Source: Euglena gracilis (taxonomy: Eukaryota; Euglenida; Euglenophyceae; Euglenales). Taken from it: DNA of 64,000 bases. The notes beneath the pieces are model-generated. The model saw only the letters and a program-made list of their open reading frames with translations, had not been told where the DNA came from and searched no databases. The translations under genes and the position numbers were made by a program. The stretch spans positions 35,594,227 to 35,658,226 of the forward strand of contig CP154957.1 of NCBI GenBank assembly GCA_039621445.1, written 5' to 3'. Below, in pieces: positions 1 to 9,651 of the stretch. Each line of letters begins with the position of its first letter. Position 1 is the stretch's first letter.

Positions 1-19
1 ATGGGAGGGTGGCATTATG

Positions 20-138
20 TCAAGAACTGTGTTTGGGCCAAGAGTTAGGGGAGCCCAGGGGCGGGGACCGCGGCGCCTTTGGCGCCGCGGTTGCCCCTGT
101 GCCCCCCTAAAACCTTGGCCCAAAACACTGTTCTTGGT
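20..138. repeat. Imperfect palindrome (foldback)
   Basis: The sequence from CAAGAACTGTGTTTGGGCC reads back as GGCCCAAAACACTGTTCTTG at the right edge. The arms are about 57 nt with some mismatches and meet at a GC-rich centre (GGCGCC TTT GGCGCC). A second short inverted pair (AAACCGTGTTTTGGGC near 141 and its complement near 190) follows directly. This looks like a small foldback element. No target duplication was seen. Confidence 0.6.
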
Positions 139-944
139 TGAAACCGTGTTTTGGGCGAAGATTTAAGACTTTTAATGTCTCGAAATCGGCCCAAACACGG
201 TTTAAAGTTGGTATACCCACGTTTAGCCTTGGCCAAAGCGGGCGTACACCTTTTTTTTTTATTCTACGGCATTGTGTTTTTGTCTTTTTTAACTCATTTG
301 CCTTCTTTAACTCAGGACCCTCTTTTTTTTTTGGCTTGCACCAGCACTGTCCCCCCCCCCCCCGCGCAAGGGGAGACGCAACCTTTCAAAACTCTCCAGG
401 GAAGAAATTTTTTTTCTCGGTTAAAGCCAAACCCTGCAAATTGGTAAAATTTGGCAAATTTTGGCAGAATTTTCCAAAATTTGCTAGAAATCAACAAAAA
501 AGGATACGTGCGTTCACTTGTGGACAAATCGGAGAATGTTCGGGACTCGGTTCACCTTCCATTTTAGATTCATGCAGAAAAAAACTGTGGAAAGGGGAAA
601 TTATGCAGAAAAATTGCAGAATACTGCACAAGGTTGCGGAAAATTGTGAGAGTTTTTCGTAAATTGCAGAAATTGTGGAAAAATTGTGGATACTGATTTT
701 CCCCCTGTCAATTTTACCCTAAAAATATGTTGTCAAAATATGAAGAATGGGCAAACATCCAAGGAAGAACTCGAAAGAAGCGCTAAATAAGCGGAAATGT
801 GCGAAATAAGCGTCTTTTGGCCCAACAAGCATAAAATAATAACACTAAATATGCGCAATGTTTTCGCTCTCATGGGGGGGTCATTTTTTCTGGCACACAA
901 TGCCAGAAGAAGATTCATTGCTGTTTCTGTATTTTTGTCCCAAA

Positions 945-1180
945 ATCCCCCCCAAATAATCCGATGTAACCCCCCAAATATAACAACCCCCTTAGCCCTG
1001 AACTTTGGGAGAAAAATCATGCCCCAGGGGGGTATATTTGGGGTGTTTAGATTGGAATATGAAAATGTGGATATGCAACATTAAGCACAGCCCCCCCATC
1101 TGCCCCTCTGGTGGTGGGTGGTCCACCACCCCTTTCAAACATAACCCCCACAGTGGGATATATTTGGGGGGGTTGTATTA
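945..1180. repeat. Degenerate poly-C/AAATATAA repeat patch
   Basis: Short blocks of the form CCCCCCCAAATAATCC, CCCCCCAAATATAACAACCCCC and, inverted, GGGGGGTATATTTGGGG recur here. They have the same architecture as the better preserved poly-C-ended elements elsewhere in the window (14.5, 19.3, 25.8, 36.6, 45.9 and 46.5 kb). No gene is seen. Confidence 0.4.
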
Positions 1181-2524
1181 ATGGTTTGATACTTATCCTG
1201 CTTCATTGAATTTCTCTGACAATTTGTTGTGCTTTAAAATGTAATGCAATGTGTTCAGACAATTTTTTATTTGCATGGTTCCACAACATGCTTCGTGCAA
1301 ATGTTGCGACTTCAACATCATATGACCTGTTTTTGAAAGGAAGCTCATGGACTACAGAGTTTGATGGCGAGATATCGAACAGGTGTTCCAAGTTTAGAGT
1401 TTGGAATTATTCAGTATGACGATCATTTCGAAATTGATTTGAGCAATTTTTCAATCTGGCGAATTCCAGTGCACAGTTTAAATTCATTCATGGCATTGGT
1501 TACACAGTTACGCGTTTTTTTATGTCAGTTTTATTTTGCTTTGACCAATTGCATTTGTGTAATTTTTTCCCTTTAAATAGGAGTATCCAAAGATTTGCGA
1601 AGATCAGGATTTGGGAAATCAGGGCAACTTTGCCTTTGCTTCTTCTTTTTTTTTGTGATATTAACTTGCTGGCAGAAATTCAAAAAAAATTGCTCTCTTC
1701 AACGACCAGAATTTTGATCCTTCAAGAACACCCATCCCACGTACCAATGACAATCACCAATTGCGGAAGTCACACACAGAATCATGGCATTCCATCAGCA
1801 TTGGAGTCTCAAATGAAGAAAGAGATGGCATCCAGGGAGTCAATTTGCATTCAATTAAATGTCAATTAAATCTCAGCCCAAGGTTTTATTTGAACTCACC
1901 ACCTGTGGAATCTGACAGCGTCGATGTTCAGAAAATGACTCCCTGATGCAAATTAAAACAGCAATTGGCACAATTTCAAACTGATGCTTGGGGTCTGAGT
2001 TTGCAGTGCATGCAGGCCATCGTTGTTTGGCCTCCTTTATGCCATTATCAGAAGTAATTTGATTTAATTCATCATGCAACACAATGCCCAAATGGATCCC
2101 CCCAAAAAGAACACTTTCATTTCAAAAGGAGTTTAATTGAATGGTCAATCGTCTTCATGCAAAAATATGGACCAAAAATGCACCAAGTTTTGTCTGAAGG
2201 TGACTTTAATTTGGGACTTATATTTTGGAGGAGATTTGAGCCTCAGCTTCTTTTCAGTACAAAATGTGTTGCTCAACTCCAATTGTCAAACCTTTCAAGC
2301 TGAAATTTGTTATTTTCTGAATTTTTCTCCCCTTTGAGTGCAATCTTCCCAATGAGCTCCAGCGATATTTTCATTGGTGTTGGTGGTTGAGGCAAAACTC
2401 TCACATCGCAGATTCAAGAGTTATGAAATCTCATCATTCTTCCAATTTCAGAAAAATTTTGTCACGAAGATTGGAGATGTCAGGATATGTCAAACAGCTC
2501 TTTCTTTGTGATTGATTGTGAAAA

Positions 2525-2820
2525 ATGGAGGGATGTGAAAAATTCCGGCAACAGATTGCGTCATTTTTCGGCCAGCTGCAGGTTTGGTTTTCATTCTCAC
2601 GAGGCACCAATCGAACTGAAAACACCCCCAAATTGCAAAAGGTGCCAATGAAGGAGCCCAGATTTGACTATTGTGGAAGCAACCTGCAGCTGCTCAAGCT
2701 GCGTCTATTTCATTGCCTTGGCGTGTGTGTCACCGAGGAAGAAACGGAGGCCGTGCTTCATGCATCCCCCCCAAGCGTTGAGTCGCTGATTCTAGATCAC
2801 AAGAAGAGCTCAGAATGGAA
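2525..2820 (+). CDS. Possible exon inside the long-arm element
   Basis: One open frame runs through this stretch. Its second half reads like protein (LLKLRLFHCLGV followed by TEEETEAVLHA, then SVESLILDHKK), with leucine/acidic helical character. A CAG acceptor lies just before CTGCTCAAGCTG near 2688. The frame is cut at 2822 by a poly-G/C miniature element. No family is recognised. It could be a captured host exon, a transposase remnant or chance. Confidence 0.25.
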
Positions 2821-2821
2821 C

Positions 2822-3195
2822 CAGGGGTTTTCTCAAGGACCGGGGGGGGGGTTCCCGTGGGACAGTTGGAAAATGATGCTGGCTGGAAAAAAGTGCTGGC
2901 TGGATCAGGGGTAGGGGTCAAGGGGGGCCAGTCGGCTGGCAGCTGGACCCAAAGGGTGACCCAAAAGCAGCCCAGATCCTGCCAGGTTGGCATTTTTCAG
3001 CCGAATTTGGAGGTGAAAAACCAAAAACCTCCCAAAGTTGCCATTTTTGTCCATTTTTGACCCCCCGGTTTCCCAAAATACCAGAAATATTCTGTGTCGA
3101 AATATTCCCAGCTGGACCCAACTTTATTTCAGCGGACTGCACAGGGGGGGGAGTCTGCAATTCGGCTGGGAGCTTTGGGCTTCTGGAAACACCTG
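2822..3195. mobile_element. Probable hAT-type miniature element, degraded
   Basis: The left end CAGGGGTTTTCTCAAGGACC is followed by a poly-G run. The right end, read on the other strand, is CAGGTGTTTCCAGAAGCCC. The flanking 8-mers AATGGAAC and AATGTAAT agree at 6 of 8 bases. Ends and interior (CCAGCCAGC-type text, homopolymer C/G) resemble the better preserved element at 17164-17652. Confidence 0.4.
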
Positions 3196-3829
3196 AATGT
3201 AATTTTTTCTTGACACCCAGTTCTGCTTCTGCTTCTGGGGTCAAACGTTTTCGCGACAACCTCACGCCGAGCCCAAAGTCTATTTGCTTTGGCCATCAAC
3301 GCCAACACCACAGTCAATTGATCTCACATGAGTCAAAATTACAATGTATGTCTGTCTTGCCCATTCTTCATATTTTGACAACATATTTTTAGGGTAAAAT
3401 TGACAGGGGGAAAATCAGTATCCACAATTTTTCCACAATTTCTGCAATTTACGAAAAACTCTCACAATTTTCCGCAACCTTGTGCAGTATTCTGCAATTT
3501 TTCTGCATAATTTCCCCTTTCCACAGTTTTTTTTCTGCATGAATCTAAAATGGAAGGTGAACCGAGTCCCGAACATTCTCCGATTTGTCCACAAGTGAAC
3601 GCACGTATCCTTTTTTGTTGATTTCTAGCAAATTTTGGAAAATTCTGCCAAAATTTGCCAAAATTTGCCAAATTTTACCAATTTGCAGGTTTTGGCTTTT
3701 TTTGTGTTTTTTCAAAATGATTTTAACCGAGAAAAAGAATTTCTTCCCTGGAGCAATCTTTTTCCGCTCATTGCTCGGTGACAAATGTTGCCTTGGGAGA
3801 GATGGCATAAAGTGGAGCCCCACAGTGCT

Positions 3830-4075
3830 AGGGTGACCTACAGCACTTCACCCCACAGTACACCCCACAGTGCACCCCAAAATCAAATTTCTGGGCAATT
3901 CTGGTCCCCCACCCCCGAGGGCACACATGTGGCATAAAGTGGAACCCCACAGTCAAGTGTGGGGCACTGTGGGGCGAAGTGTGGGGTAAAGTGCGGGGTG
4001 AAGTGTGGGGTGCAAGTGTGGGGGGGTGAAGGTAAAGTGTGGAGTGATAGTTGCTGTCGACAGTGGGGTTGGAGT
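3830..4075. repeat. GTGGGG/GTGAAGTG degenerate tandem repeat
   Basis: Many imperfect copies of GTGTGGGGTGAAGTG-like units follow each other (plus-strand G/T rich; complementary CCCCACAG units at the left). The same unit reappears at about 4838-4900 and, as GGCGTAAAGTGGAGCCCC, near 25725. This is low-complexity satellite-like DNA. Reading frames through it are not genes. Confidence 0.6.
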
Positions 4076-4079
4076 ATAG

Positions 4080-5630
4080 GCATTGTTGTCGCACATTTAG
4101 AGGTTCTGCTTTGCAATTACATTTCTGGGCACATGAAGCTTTCAGCTAATTGCCGCAGGGGGAAACACAAATGCTTTTTTTTGTTTTTGTTTTTTGCTTT
4201 TTTTCCTGGCCGTTTTTGGATTTTTGTTTGGACAATGAAGACAGGCCTCGTTTTGGCCCTGATTTCCCCCGAAAACCAAAAAAATTTGTAATTTTGAAGA
4301 AAAAAATTCACCCATGCCCCGGGGGGGCTGGACATCCACACAGGATAAATTATGCAGGAATTTTGAAGAAAAGACTCTATTTTGCACATAAGTGTCAAGG
4401 ACCTCAGTGTAACAATCCGCACTGTGAAAAGTTTGAACAAAACCTTGGGAATTATTTGTCAGCACAAAAAGCTTATTTTTATGAAAAATAAAATATTTTC
4501 GCCAGCAGAGCCGAATTTTTTCTAAGTCCTCTCCAGCGGAAAAGTGTATATCCCGGGGGAGCTCGTTTTTGTGCGTATTTTTCCGTCGCGTTTTTTTCAG
4601 GGTCCATGTTGTGTTTTTTTTCCACCCTGTTTGCCGTTAATTCATGCTTTGTATTGCAAGGGAAGGGACGTTGTTATTTTGGTTCTGGGGGATCTGCCCC
4701 CCCCTCCTGGGCAACCAGACGAAGCCAATGGCCGAGTAAGTCAAGGAAAAAGGAACACCGGCTGTTTGACCACATTTAGGATTTTGGATCTGCAGTTTCA
4801 GTTTCAGTTGCGCACAAGAAGGACGTTGTTCCAGGTATGGGTGTGGGGTGAAGTGTGGGTGCAAGTGTGGGGTGACTGTGGGGTGAAGTGGGGTATATTT
4901 CAGCATGTGGCAGCTTCGGAGCTTCAGTTATGGAAGAAAAGGTATTTGTCACATACTTTGACCCTTGGGTGTCCTGGTCTCCCTCCTTGAATGGGGGAGG
5001 AGGTCAGAAACATCCAACCTCCCCCTCTGGTCAATGAAATCAAGGAGAAGGGGAAGGGGGGCACAAACCCCCCAAAACCCCCTGGACACTGCTTTGTATT
5101 GAAGCCTGCTGGAAGACATCGTTTTCACCACCAATGAACCAAAGATGCCCCCCCCCCCCGGTTTTACGGGTAGGGGGGCATAGGTGTGGGGGGCCCTGGG
5201 TTCAAAAAAAACTTGGTGAAAAGCACCAGAATAATTTTTCAGGGTTTTGTCCCCAACAATCCGCAAAATCATATGGAAAATACATGATTTTTCTGGTGCA
5301 AATCACTGGGGAAGCCCCCCCCAAAGCACTGTGAGGTTTTTTGTATTCAAAAAAAGAGTTGAAAATTTGTCAGAAACCAGAAAAGGTGCATCCTCAGTGG
5401 AAATCAGGCTGGCGGCCCCGGGTTGTGTGTTTTTTTCTAATGGGGTTCTTCTTTCCAATCTGATTCAGGTTTCGATTGTGTCTACTGTTTGAACAGAAAT
5501 GTTTTTTGTATTGAGAAAAAGGTCTCAGAACCCACAAGATCAGCTTTAAAATTGCCCGTAAGCATTTTCTCTCGGTTTCACTTTAGGTGTGCAACTCTGC
5601 CTCAGAATGGCAGGTCCAAGTTCCATTCTG
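4080..5630. other. No gene recognised
   Basis: This stretch mixes AT-rich and poly-C/poly-G patches, with one short GTGGGGTGAAGTG patch near 4840-4900. Open frames are short, change composition abruptly and show no domain. It is probably intergenic or intronic. Confidence 0.5.
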
Positions 5631-5635
5631 AAATC

Positions 5636-5754
5636 AGTGGCCTGCGGAGTGGCTTACGACTTCCACTTTGCATGAGGCGCAGAAGCCGTGCGATGAGCTG
5701 GACATCTTGTTTCGATGTTTCTTGGAAGCCCTGGGCCCATCTTTTTTCATGCTG
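5636..5754 (+). CDS. Exon A1 (cluster A), unknown protein
   Basis: A CAG acceptor at 5635-5637 opens a frame reading TLHEAQKPCDELDILFRCF then LEALGP, a plausible helical segment. It is followed by a GTTCCT donor at 5755. If the 26-nt stretch 5755-5780 (GT...TTTTCAG) is removed, the frame joins the next exon without a shift. No family is recognised. It may be the first visible exon of a gene running to 9651. Confidence 0.45.
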
Positions 5755-5780
5755 GTTCCTATGCTTCCTCTCCTTTTCAG
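5755..5780 (+). other. Candidate 26-nt intron
   Basis: GTTCCT at the 5' end, a pyrimidine-rich body and TTTTCAG at the 3' end. The length is not a multiple of three. Removing it links exons A1 and A2 in one frame. It also lacks stop codons in one reading, so retention cannot be excluded. Confidence 0.35.
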
Positions 5781-5891
5781 AGATGTGTCCAGATCGATGA
5801 GTTTACATCGCGACTACGCGTGTCGAGGGAACACCACCAGTCACTCACGGGGGAAGTCATCATCGATTACCCATTGTGGGCTGCATTTTGA
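5781..5891 (+). CDS. Exon A2 (cluster A)
   Basis: The frame reads CVQIDEFTSRLRVSREHHQ then SLTGEVIIDYPLW and ends at TGA 5889-5891, unless spliced at a GTGGGC donor just upstream of the stop. Composition and amino-acid mix look coding. No family is assigned. It joins exon A1 in frame across the 26-nt candidate intron. Confidence 0.45.
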   Translation, partial: RCVQIDEFTSRLRVSREHHQSLTGEVIIDYPLWAAF

Positions 5892-6397
5892 AGTTCTTCA
5901 GGGTTGAGCCTGCAGGCGGCTGGCACCTTTTTTTTTTATAGACCACAGGCAATGTCCCGGTGGCTAGCCTGACCCCCTCCCCAAACTAGCTCAGCGGGGT
6001 GCCAGGTTGCCAACCACCTTTTTGACCTTCCTCCCCAGCCAGGTCATTCTGGCCCAACCCATTTCCCTCACAATCCTCCTTTTGCAGCCATTTTCCCATC
6101 AGTGGCATGCAATCGATATGGAATCCGGTGTCCTTTTATTTTCTCCCAGGTCCTGTGGGGTGGGTGACTGGTCCCCAGAAGAAGAGGACAAACAGGGGGG
6201 GAAAGAAAGTTCTCGAAGCGAACGTTGTTGAGCATTTCCAGCACCGTTGCGTTCTCCACCCAAAGACGGGTTACAGATGATGGGAATACTTTTTTCCTTG
6301 CCCCCTGCCACATTCAGGCACTGCCAGGGACCAGGGCCCATGACAGTAATTTGATCATTTGGGGAGAAGGGTTTATCTCCATAATGACACTGTGCAG

Positions 6398-6625
6398 CAC
6401 AGATATGCGCAGACCAGGACAATCGAAGCAAAATTGCTGAAGTCACACGAAAGAGAAATGTCCGATGTGTCAGGGCTGAAACCCAAAAGCACTGACCATG
6501 CGCCCCATCCGGCGACGCTGTATGAGGCCACGGCCGGCAAGGCGGACGCAGCGGCGAGGCAGCTGGACGATGCGGTTCGCAGCTGCCAGCAGGCGATGGG
6601 CAAGGTGCAGGCTGAGCTTTCAGGA
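6398..6625 (+). CDS. Exon A3, helical/coiled-coil segment
   Basis: The GTGCAG acceptor at 6392-6397 is followed by about 76 codons open in one frame. The end is rich in Ala, Gln, Asp and Lys (KADAAARQLDDAVRSCQQ), typical of a long helix. A GTCAGG donor follows at 6626. The preceding part is polar and likely disordered. Neighbouring exons are also coiled-coil, so this may be part of a large structural or motor-associated protein. No family is assigned. Confidence 0.55.
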
Positions 6626-6861
6626 GTCAGGCCCCACCCCTGGGAGGGGGCCCCCAAATCACCCAGGTTGAGGGCATTTGGCCAAAGGTCCCACGAGTCA
6701 AGGACTTGCCGAAGACGCTGGCAGCCCAGAAGACGCTCCTTTTTGGGCAAAGTTCTGCCCGCACCAGGCAGGCACGACATGGGGAGAGCTGGTTGGAGGC
6801 TGCGTTGCTGCCTGGGCAGCAACGCAGGGCACACCCCCGGGGATGGTCGAATTCCGCCTGG

Positions 6862-6958
6862 CCGAGTGGAGCACCTGGAGCGCCAGCGGCGGGCGCTGCA
6901 GCAGTTGGGGGACGAGCACCGGCAACAGTTCTTCACGGAGCTGCTGCTGCTGAGCTGA
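6862..6958 (+). CDS. Exon A4, coiled-coil segment
   Basis: The open frame reads RVEHLERQRRALQQL then GDEHRQQFFTELLL and reaches TGA at 6956-6958. It has heptad-like leucines and alternating charges. A second open frame (EHLHEAQVKAREV) starts immediately downstream in another phase, so the true 3' boundary is uncertain: a splice, a frameshift or a genuine stop. Confidence 0.45.
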
Positions 6959-7277
6959 GCACCTGCACGAGGCGCAGGTGAAGGCCAGGGAGGTGCTTCC
7001 CGGCTCGGGCAAAATGGAGCTTCGGACCGTTGTGGCTGCGCCTCCTACAGCACTGCACTGTGGTGTTATGAGGGACGGTTGCTGTGGGCGGTTGAATTGT
7101 GGGAGATGACACTGCAGCCAGCACGGCTGCCACCACAGGCCAGTTTTGGCGGCGCCGTAGCCAGCCAGCCATGGCCGCCACCAATGGTGGCGTTGGTGGT
7201 CCACAGCCAGCTGCAGCTGCCGGACATTTCCCACGTTCGCCACCACCCACGGTAACCCTCCCATAATGTGATGTGGT

Positions 7278-7500
7278 GTGATTGTAAATGAACTAACCCC
7301 CTCCCCCAAATATAAAGCCCCCCTGATTTTGCCGCCCAAACATAAAGCTCCCCCCAGTGTAAATCCCGCCAAGGGTGCCATTCAGGGTGAAGACACAAAA
7401 TTTTTGTGTGTATTTCACATTTTCACAATAAATCCTCAATTTTGGGCAAAAACGGCACACTTTTGGTAAAACTTTGAAGTGCACAACGCAAAATTTTGGC
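7278..7500. repeat. Poly-C/AAATATAAAG element remnant
   Basis: ACTAACCCCCTCCCCCAAATATAAAGCCCCCC opens the patch, and AAACATAAAGCTCCCCCC repeats the module. The AT-rich tail (CAATTTTGGGCAAAAACGGC) is typical of the interiors of this family. It belongs with the copies at 19.3 and 36.6 kb. No gene. Confidence 0.5.
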
Positions 7501-7580
7501 ATGGAATACTTTCACTTCGGCCAAAGGCTGGTTCATCCGGCCACGGTGCGCAGCGATTCGGTGAACGCCAATGTGCTGTG
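7501..7580 (+). CDS. Exon A5 starting with ATG
   Basis: ATG at 7501 opens MEYFHFGQRLVHPATV then RSDSVNANVL. A GTTCAA donor lies at 7580 and a short candidate intron ends in ten C followed by AAAG. Splicing 7580-7613 joins exon A6 in frame. Unspliced, the frame ends at TGA 7597. ATG may be an internal Met rather than the start. Confidence 0.45.
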
Positions 7581-7613
7581 GTTCAACAACAGAGGCTGAC
7601 CCCCCCCCCAAAG

Positions 7614-7799
7614 CACGGCCGTGGCCCCGCTGTCCCAGGTCGCCCGGGTGAATGTCGTGCGGCAGGCGGCCCAGATCGTGGACTTCCTGGACTTCCCCAC
7701 CCTGGGGCCGGTGGGCGGGACGGTGTCGTCCCATGAGGTGCGGCAGATGGCTTCGGACCTCAGCCGCGCCCGGGAGGAGCTAGCCAGGGCCCACCGCAG
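7614..7799 (+). CDS. Exon A6, helical segment
   Basis: The exon follows a C(10)AAAG acceptor. It reads PLSQVARVNVVRQAAQIVD, then HEVRQMASDLSRAREELAR with strong helical heptads, and ends at a CGCAG/GTGGAT donor at 7800. Length and composition are consistent with a coiled-coil protein exon. No catalytic motif is visible. Confidence 0.6.
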
Positions 7800-7849
7800 G
7801 TGGATTGATGCTGATCCGTGTGAATTGTCCCCGCCGATGTTTGGGGGAG

Positions 7850-8000
7850 TGTCGAGCCCTGGGGCTGGAGTTTGAGAAGCGGAGGGCGGCGGAGCGGGGG
7901 GAGTTCATCAGCGCCCTGGAGGTGGAGGTGCAGCGGTTACGGGAAGAAGCGGACTGGTACCGGGCCACGTATGGCACCCCAGCCCGGGCACAGCGCCACC
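7850..8000 (+). CDS. Exon A7, coiled coil
   Basis: The frame reads LEFEKRRAAERGEFISALE and VEVQRLREEADWYR, a clear amphipathic coiled coil, then grades into low-complexity sequence by about 8000. Acceptor AG is at 7848-7849. Together with A3, A4 and A6 it suggests a long coiled-coil protein. Confidence 0.6.
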
Positions 8001-8224
8001 ACCAGCACACCAGCATACTCATTCTGCACACGTGACAAACAACACAAATCACCACAACACAGCGCGAAATGACACGAAACAATACACCCACGCGCACTGT
8101 TGCCGTCTCACCCCATGTCAAGTGGGGCATCGTTGGGAGGACGACCCTTGCATGTCAGCCTTTGGCCATGACCGCCCCAGACCGTTACAAACGAGCTCTG
8201 CTTCGTCCTCCTTGGGGGGGCTGA

Positions 8225-8660
8225 AATGCGCAGGGGGGGGGAATGCATTTCGCATTTTTTTTTTGCATTTTGCACATTTTTACGCATTTTTTCAAATTTT
8301 CCAAACATGCGCATTTTTCACGTTTTTCACACATTTTTTTCATTTTTTTTTTCATATCGAATTTCTGCGCATTTGCACCTTGCATCTGCGCACATGCATT
8401 TCTGCGCATTTTTACGTAATTTGCCCAGTTTTTTTGTTGCATTTTTTTTGACCATTTTTGCAATTTTTTTTTGCGATTTCCGAATGTTTTTTTGAAATTT
8501 GCATTTTCCTCATAATTCCATGTTCTTGTAAATTTGGTGACATTTTTGCATGTTTTTTGGGCAATTTTTGCATTTCCGTAATTTTGACCCTTTCTGTCAG
8601 ATTTTGCACATTTGCGCATTTTTTTTGTCCAAAAGTGCGCATATTTGTGCGGTTTTTTTT
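8225..8660. repeat. T-rich low complexity with GCGCATTTTT units
   Basis: The plus strand is dominated by T runs broken by GCATTTTT, GCGCATTTTT and CACATTTTT. The complementary strand is open for hundreds of codons because A-rich DNA encodes Lys, Asn and Met. This is composition and not a gene. The GCGCA/TGCGC half-sites recall the palindromes at 37-41 kb but are not paired. Confidence 0.6.
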
Positions 8661-8794
8661 TCCGAGGCCGCCCCCTGAATATGATCCCAAATGAGTCACA
8701 CCCACCCACCCGCCCACCCACCTGCCCACCCACCCACACACACATACTGCGCTTTGTCCGCGCCTTGTCCTCCTGCTCGGCCTTGTCCCTGCAG

Positions 8795-9352
8795 CCCAGC
8801 GTCGGCGCCAACTCCCCCGACGCCAACGACGACCCACCCCTCTCCCTGCTGGGCTCCAGCGTCAGCGGCTCCAACCCGGCCTCCCCACGAATGCAGCACA
8901 CCTTCAGCGCCCGCTTCCGCCCCGCCCCCGACCTGTACGTGAAGACGGTCCAGCGGGAGGCCCTCAACCGGTGGCCCGCGGCGCCGCAGCGGCCGGCGGA
9001 CGTGCGGGCCGGGAAGCCCGCGGAGCGGCTGCCGGGCGCCACACACCGGCTGGTGGGCAGGCTTCTTTTTTAAGAAGCCCTCTGGGGATGGGTAAGTGAG
9101 TGGGTGGGTGGGTCCGGGGCCTTCAGCGCCGTACTGAGTGGGTAGGGGGGGGGGGCGGGGATCTTCCAAGGAAGCCTGCTGGTGGGGGGCGTCGGGGGGC
9201 GTCTGGTGGCGGCCCCAGCAGGGCCACGGCTGGAGACCCCGAAGAGTCTGCCGGCCCCGACCCCCCAGCCGGCTGCGGAGGGGGCGAAGGGCAAGGGCCC
9301 GGAGACCCGGCGCGACCGGGACAAGGAAAAGGAGAGGGCAAAGGCCCAGGGC
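8795..9352 (+). pseudogene. Exon A8/A9, Ser/Pro-rich, split by a miniature transposon
   Basis: A CCTGCAG acceptor precedes a frame reading PDANDDPPLSLLGSSVSG, MQHTFSARFRPAPDLYVK and PADVRAGKPAERLPGATHR. At 9058 a 121-bp element interrupts it and introduces TAA at 9071. The same frame resumes at 9187 (RLVAAPAGPRLETPKS, then ETRRDRDKEKERAKAQ). The element plus one copy of its 8-bp target duplication is 129 bp, exactly 43 codons. Without it the frame is continuous for about 186 codons to TGA 9353. Either this allele is broken or the element is removed by splicing that I cannot place. Confidence 0.55.
9058..9178. mobile_element. hAT-type miniature element, 121 bp, perfect 8-bp TSD
   Basis: The left end CAGGCTTCTTTTTTAAG and the right end (other strand CAGGCTTCCTTGGAAG) are inverted. 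The flanks CTGGTGGG at 9050-9057 and CTGGTGGG at 9179-9186 are identical. CA/TG ends with an 8-bp target duplication are hAT-like. The interior carries a poly-G run, as other miniature elements here do. It sits inside an open frame. Confidence 0.75.
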
Positions 9353-9396
9353 TGACCGGCACAGAGCAGCCCGGCATGCTCACTGTGCCAGCCCAG

Positions 9397-9651
9397 GGTG
9401 GGGGCCAGCTCGAGCTGTCCTCTGGGCTCAGCCCTGCTGTGGACCGGGACCGGGAGAAGGCAAAGGACTCTGTGCGGAGGGAGAAGGACGATGCCCCGCG
9501 GGCGGCCCCCCCGCCCCCCGGTGTCCCAGAGGAGGCGCGGTCCGTGGCTCGGCTGCAGCGGCGGGAGTCCAATGCCGCGCTGATGGCCCCAAAGGTGGAC
9601 GCTGGAAGGCCCTCCATCCCCTCCCCAAAGCTGGATTCCGACCGATCATGA
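9397..9651 (+). CDS. Exon A10, terminal, charged/proline-rich
   Basis: After a CAGCCCAG acceptor the frame reads VDRDREKAKDSVRREKDD, APRAAPPPPGVPEEARS and VARLQRRESNAALMAPK, and ends at TGA 9649-9651. The DRD.EK motif echoes the previous exon (RRDRDKEKERAK). The low-complexity tail suggests a disordered C-terminus. The stop, followed by AT-richer DNA, suggests the end of the cluster A gene. Confidence 0.55.
   Translation, partial: GGGQLELSSGLSPAVDRDREKAKDSVRREKDDAPRAAPPPPGVPEEARSVARLQRRESNAALMAPKVDAGRPSIPSPKLDSDRS

Larger units (their letters stand above)
394..3753. mobile_element. Element with long inverted arms (about 360-400 bp)
   Basis: Positions 394-754 recur as the reverse complement at 3357-3753. 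Both arms include the unusual run about a Cys-poor, AT-rich stretch ending AGGGTAAAATTGACAGGGGG. The right arm has one insertion of about 28 nt. The arms enclose about 2.6 kb of mostly AT-rich DNA. The structure fits a foldback or MULE-like DNA transposon with long terminal inverted repeats, or two inverted copies of one repeat. I found no clear target duplication and no recognisable transposase inside. Confidence 0.65.

Noticed and set aside
8185-9042. Minus-strand 285-codon frame rich in Lys, Asn and Met
   Set aside because: It is the complement of T-rich low-complexity DNA joined to the antisense of the Ser/Pro-rich plus-strand exon. No domain and no consistent composition.
5636-9651. Kinesin or myosin identity for cluster A
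   Set aside because: Coiled coils are present, but no P-loop, switch motifs or other motor signature was found in the window.
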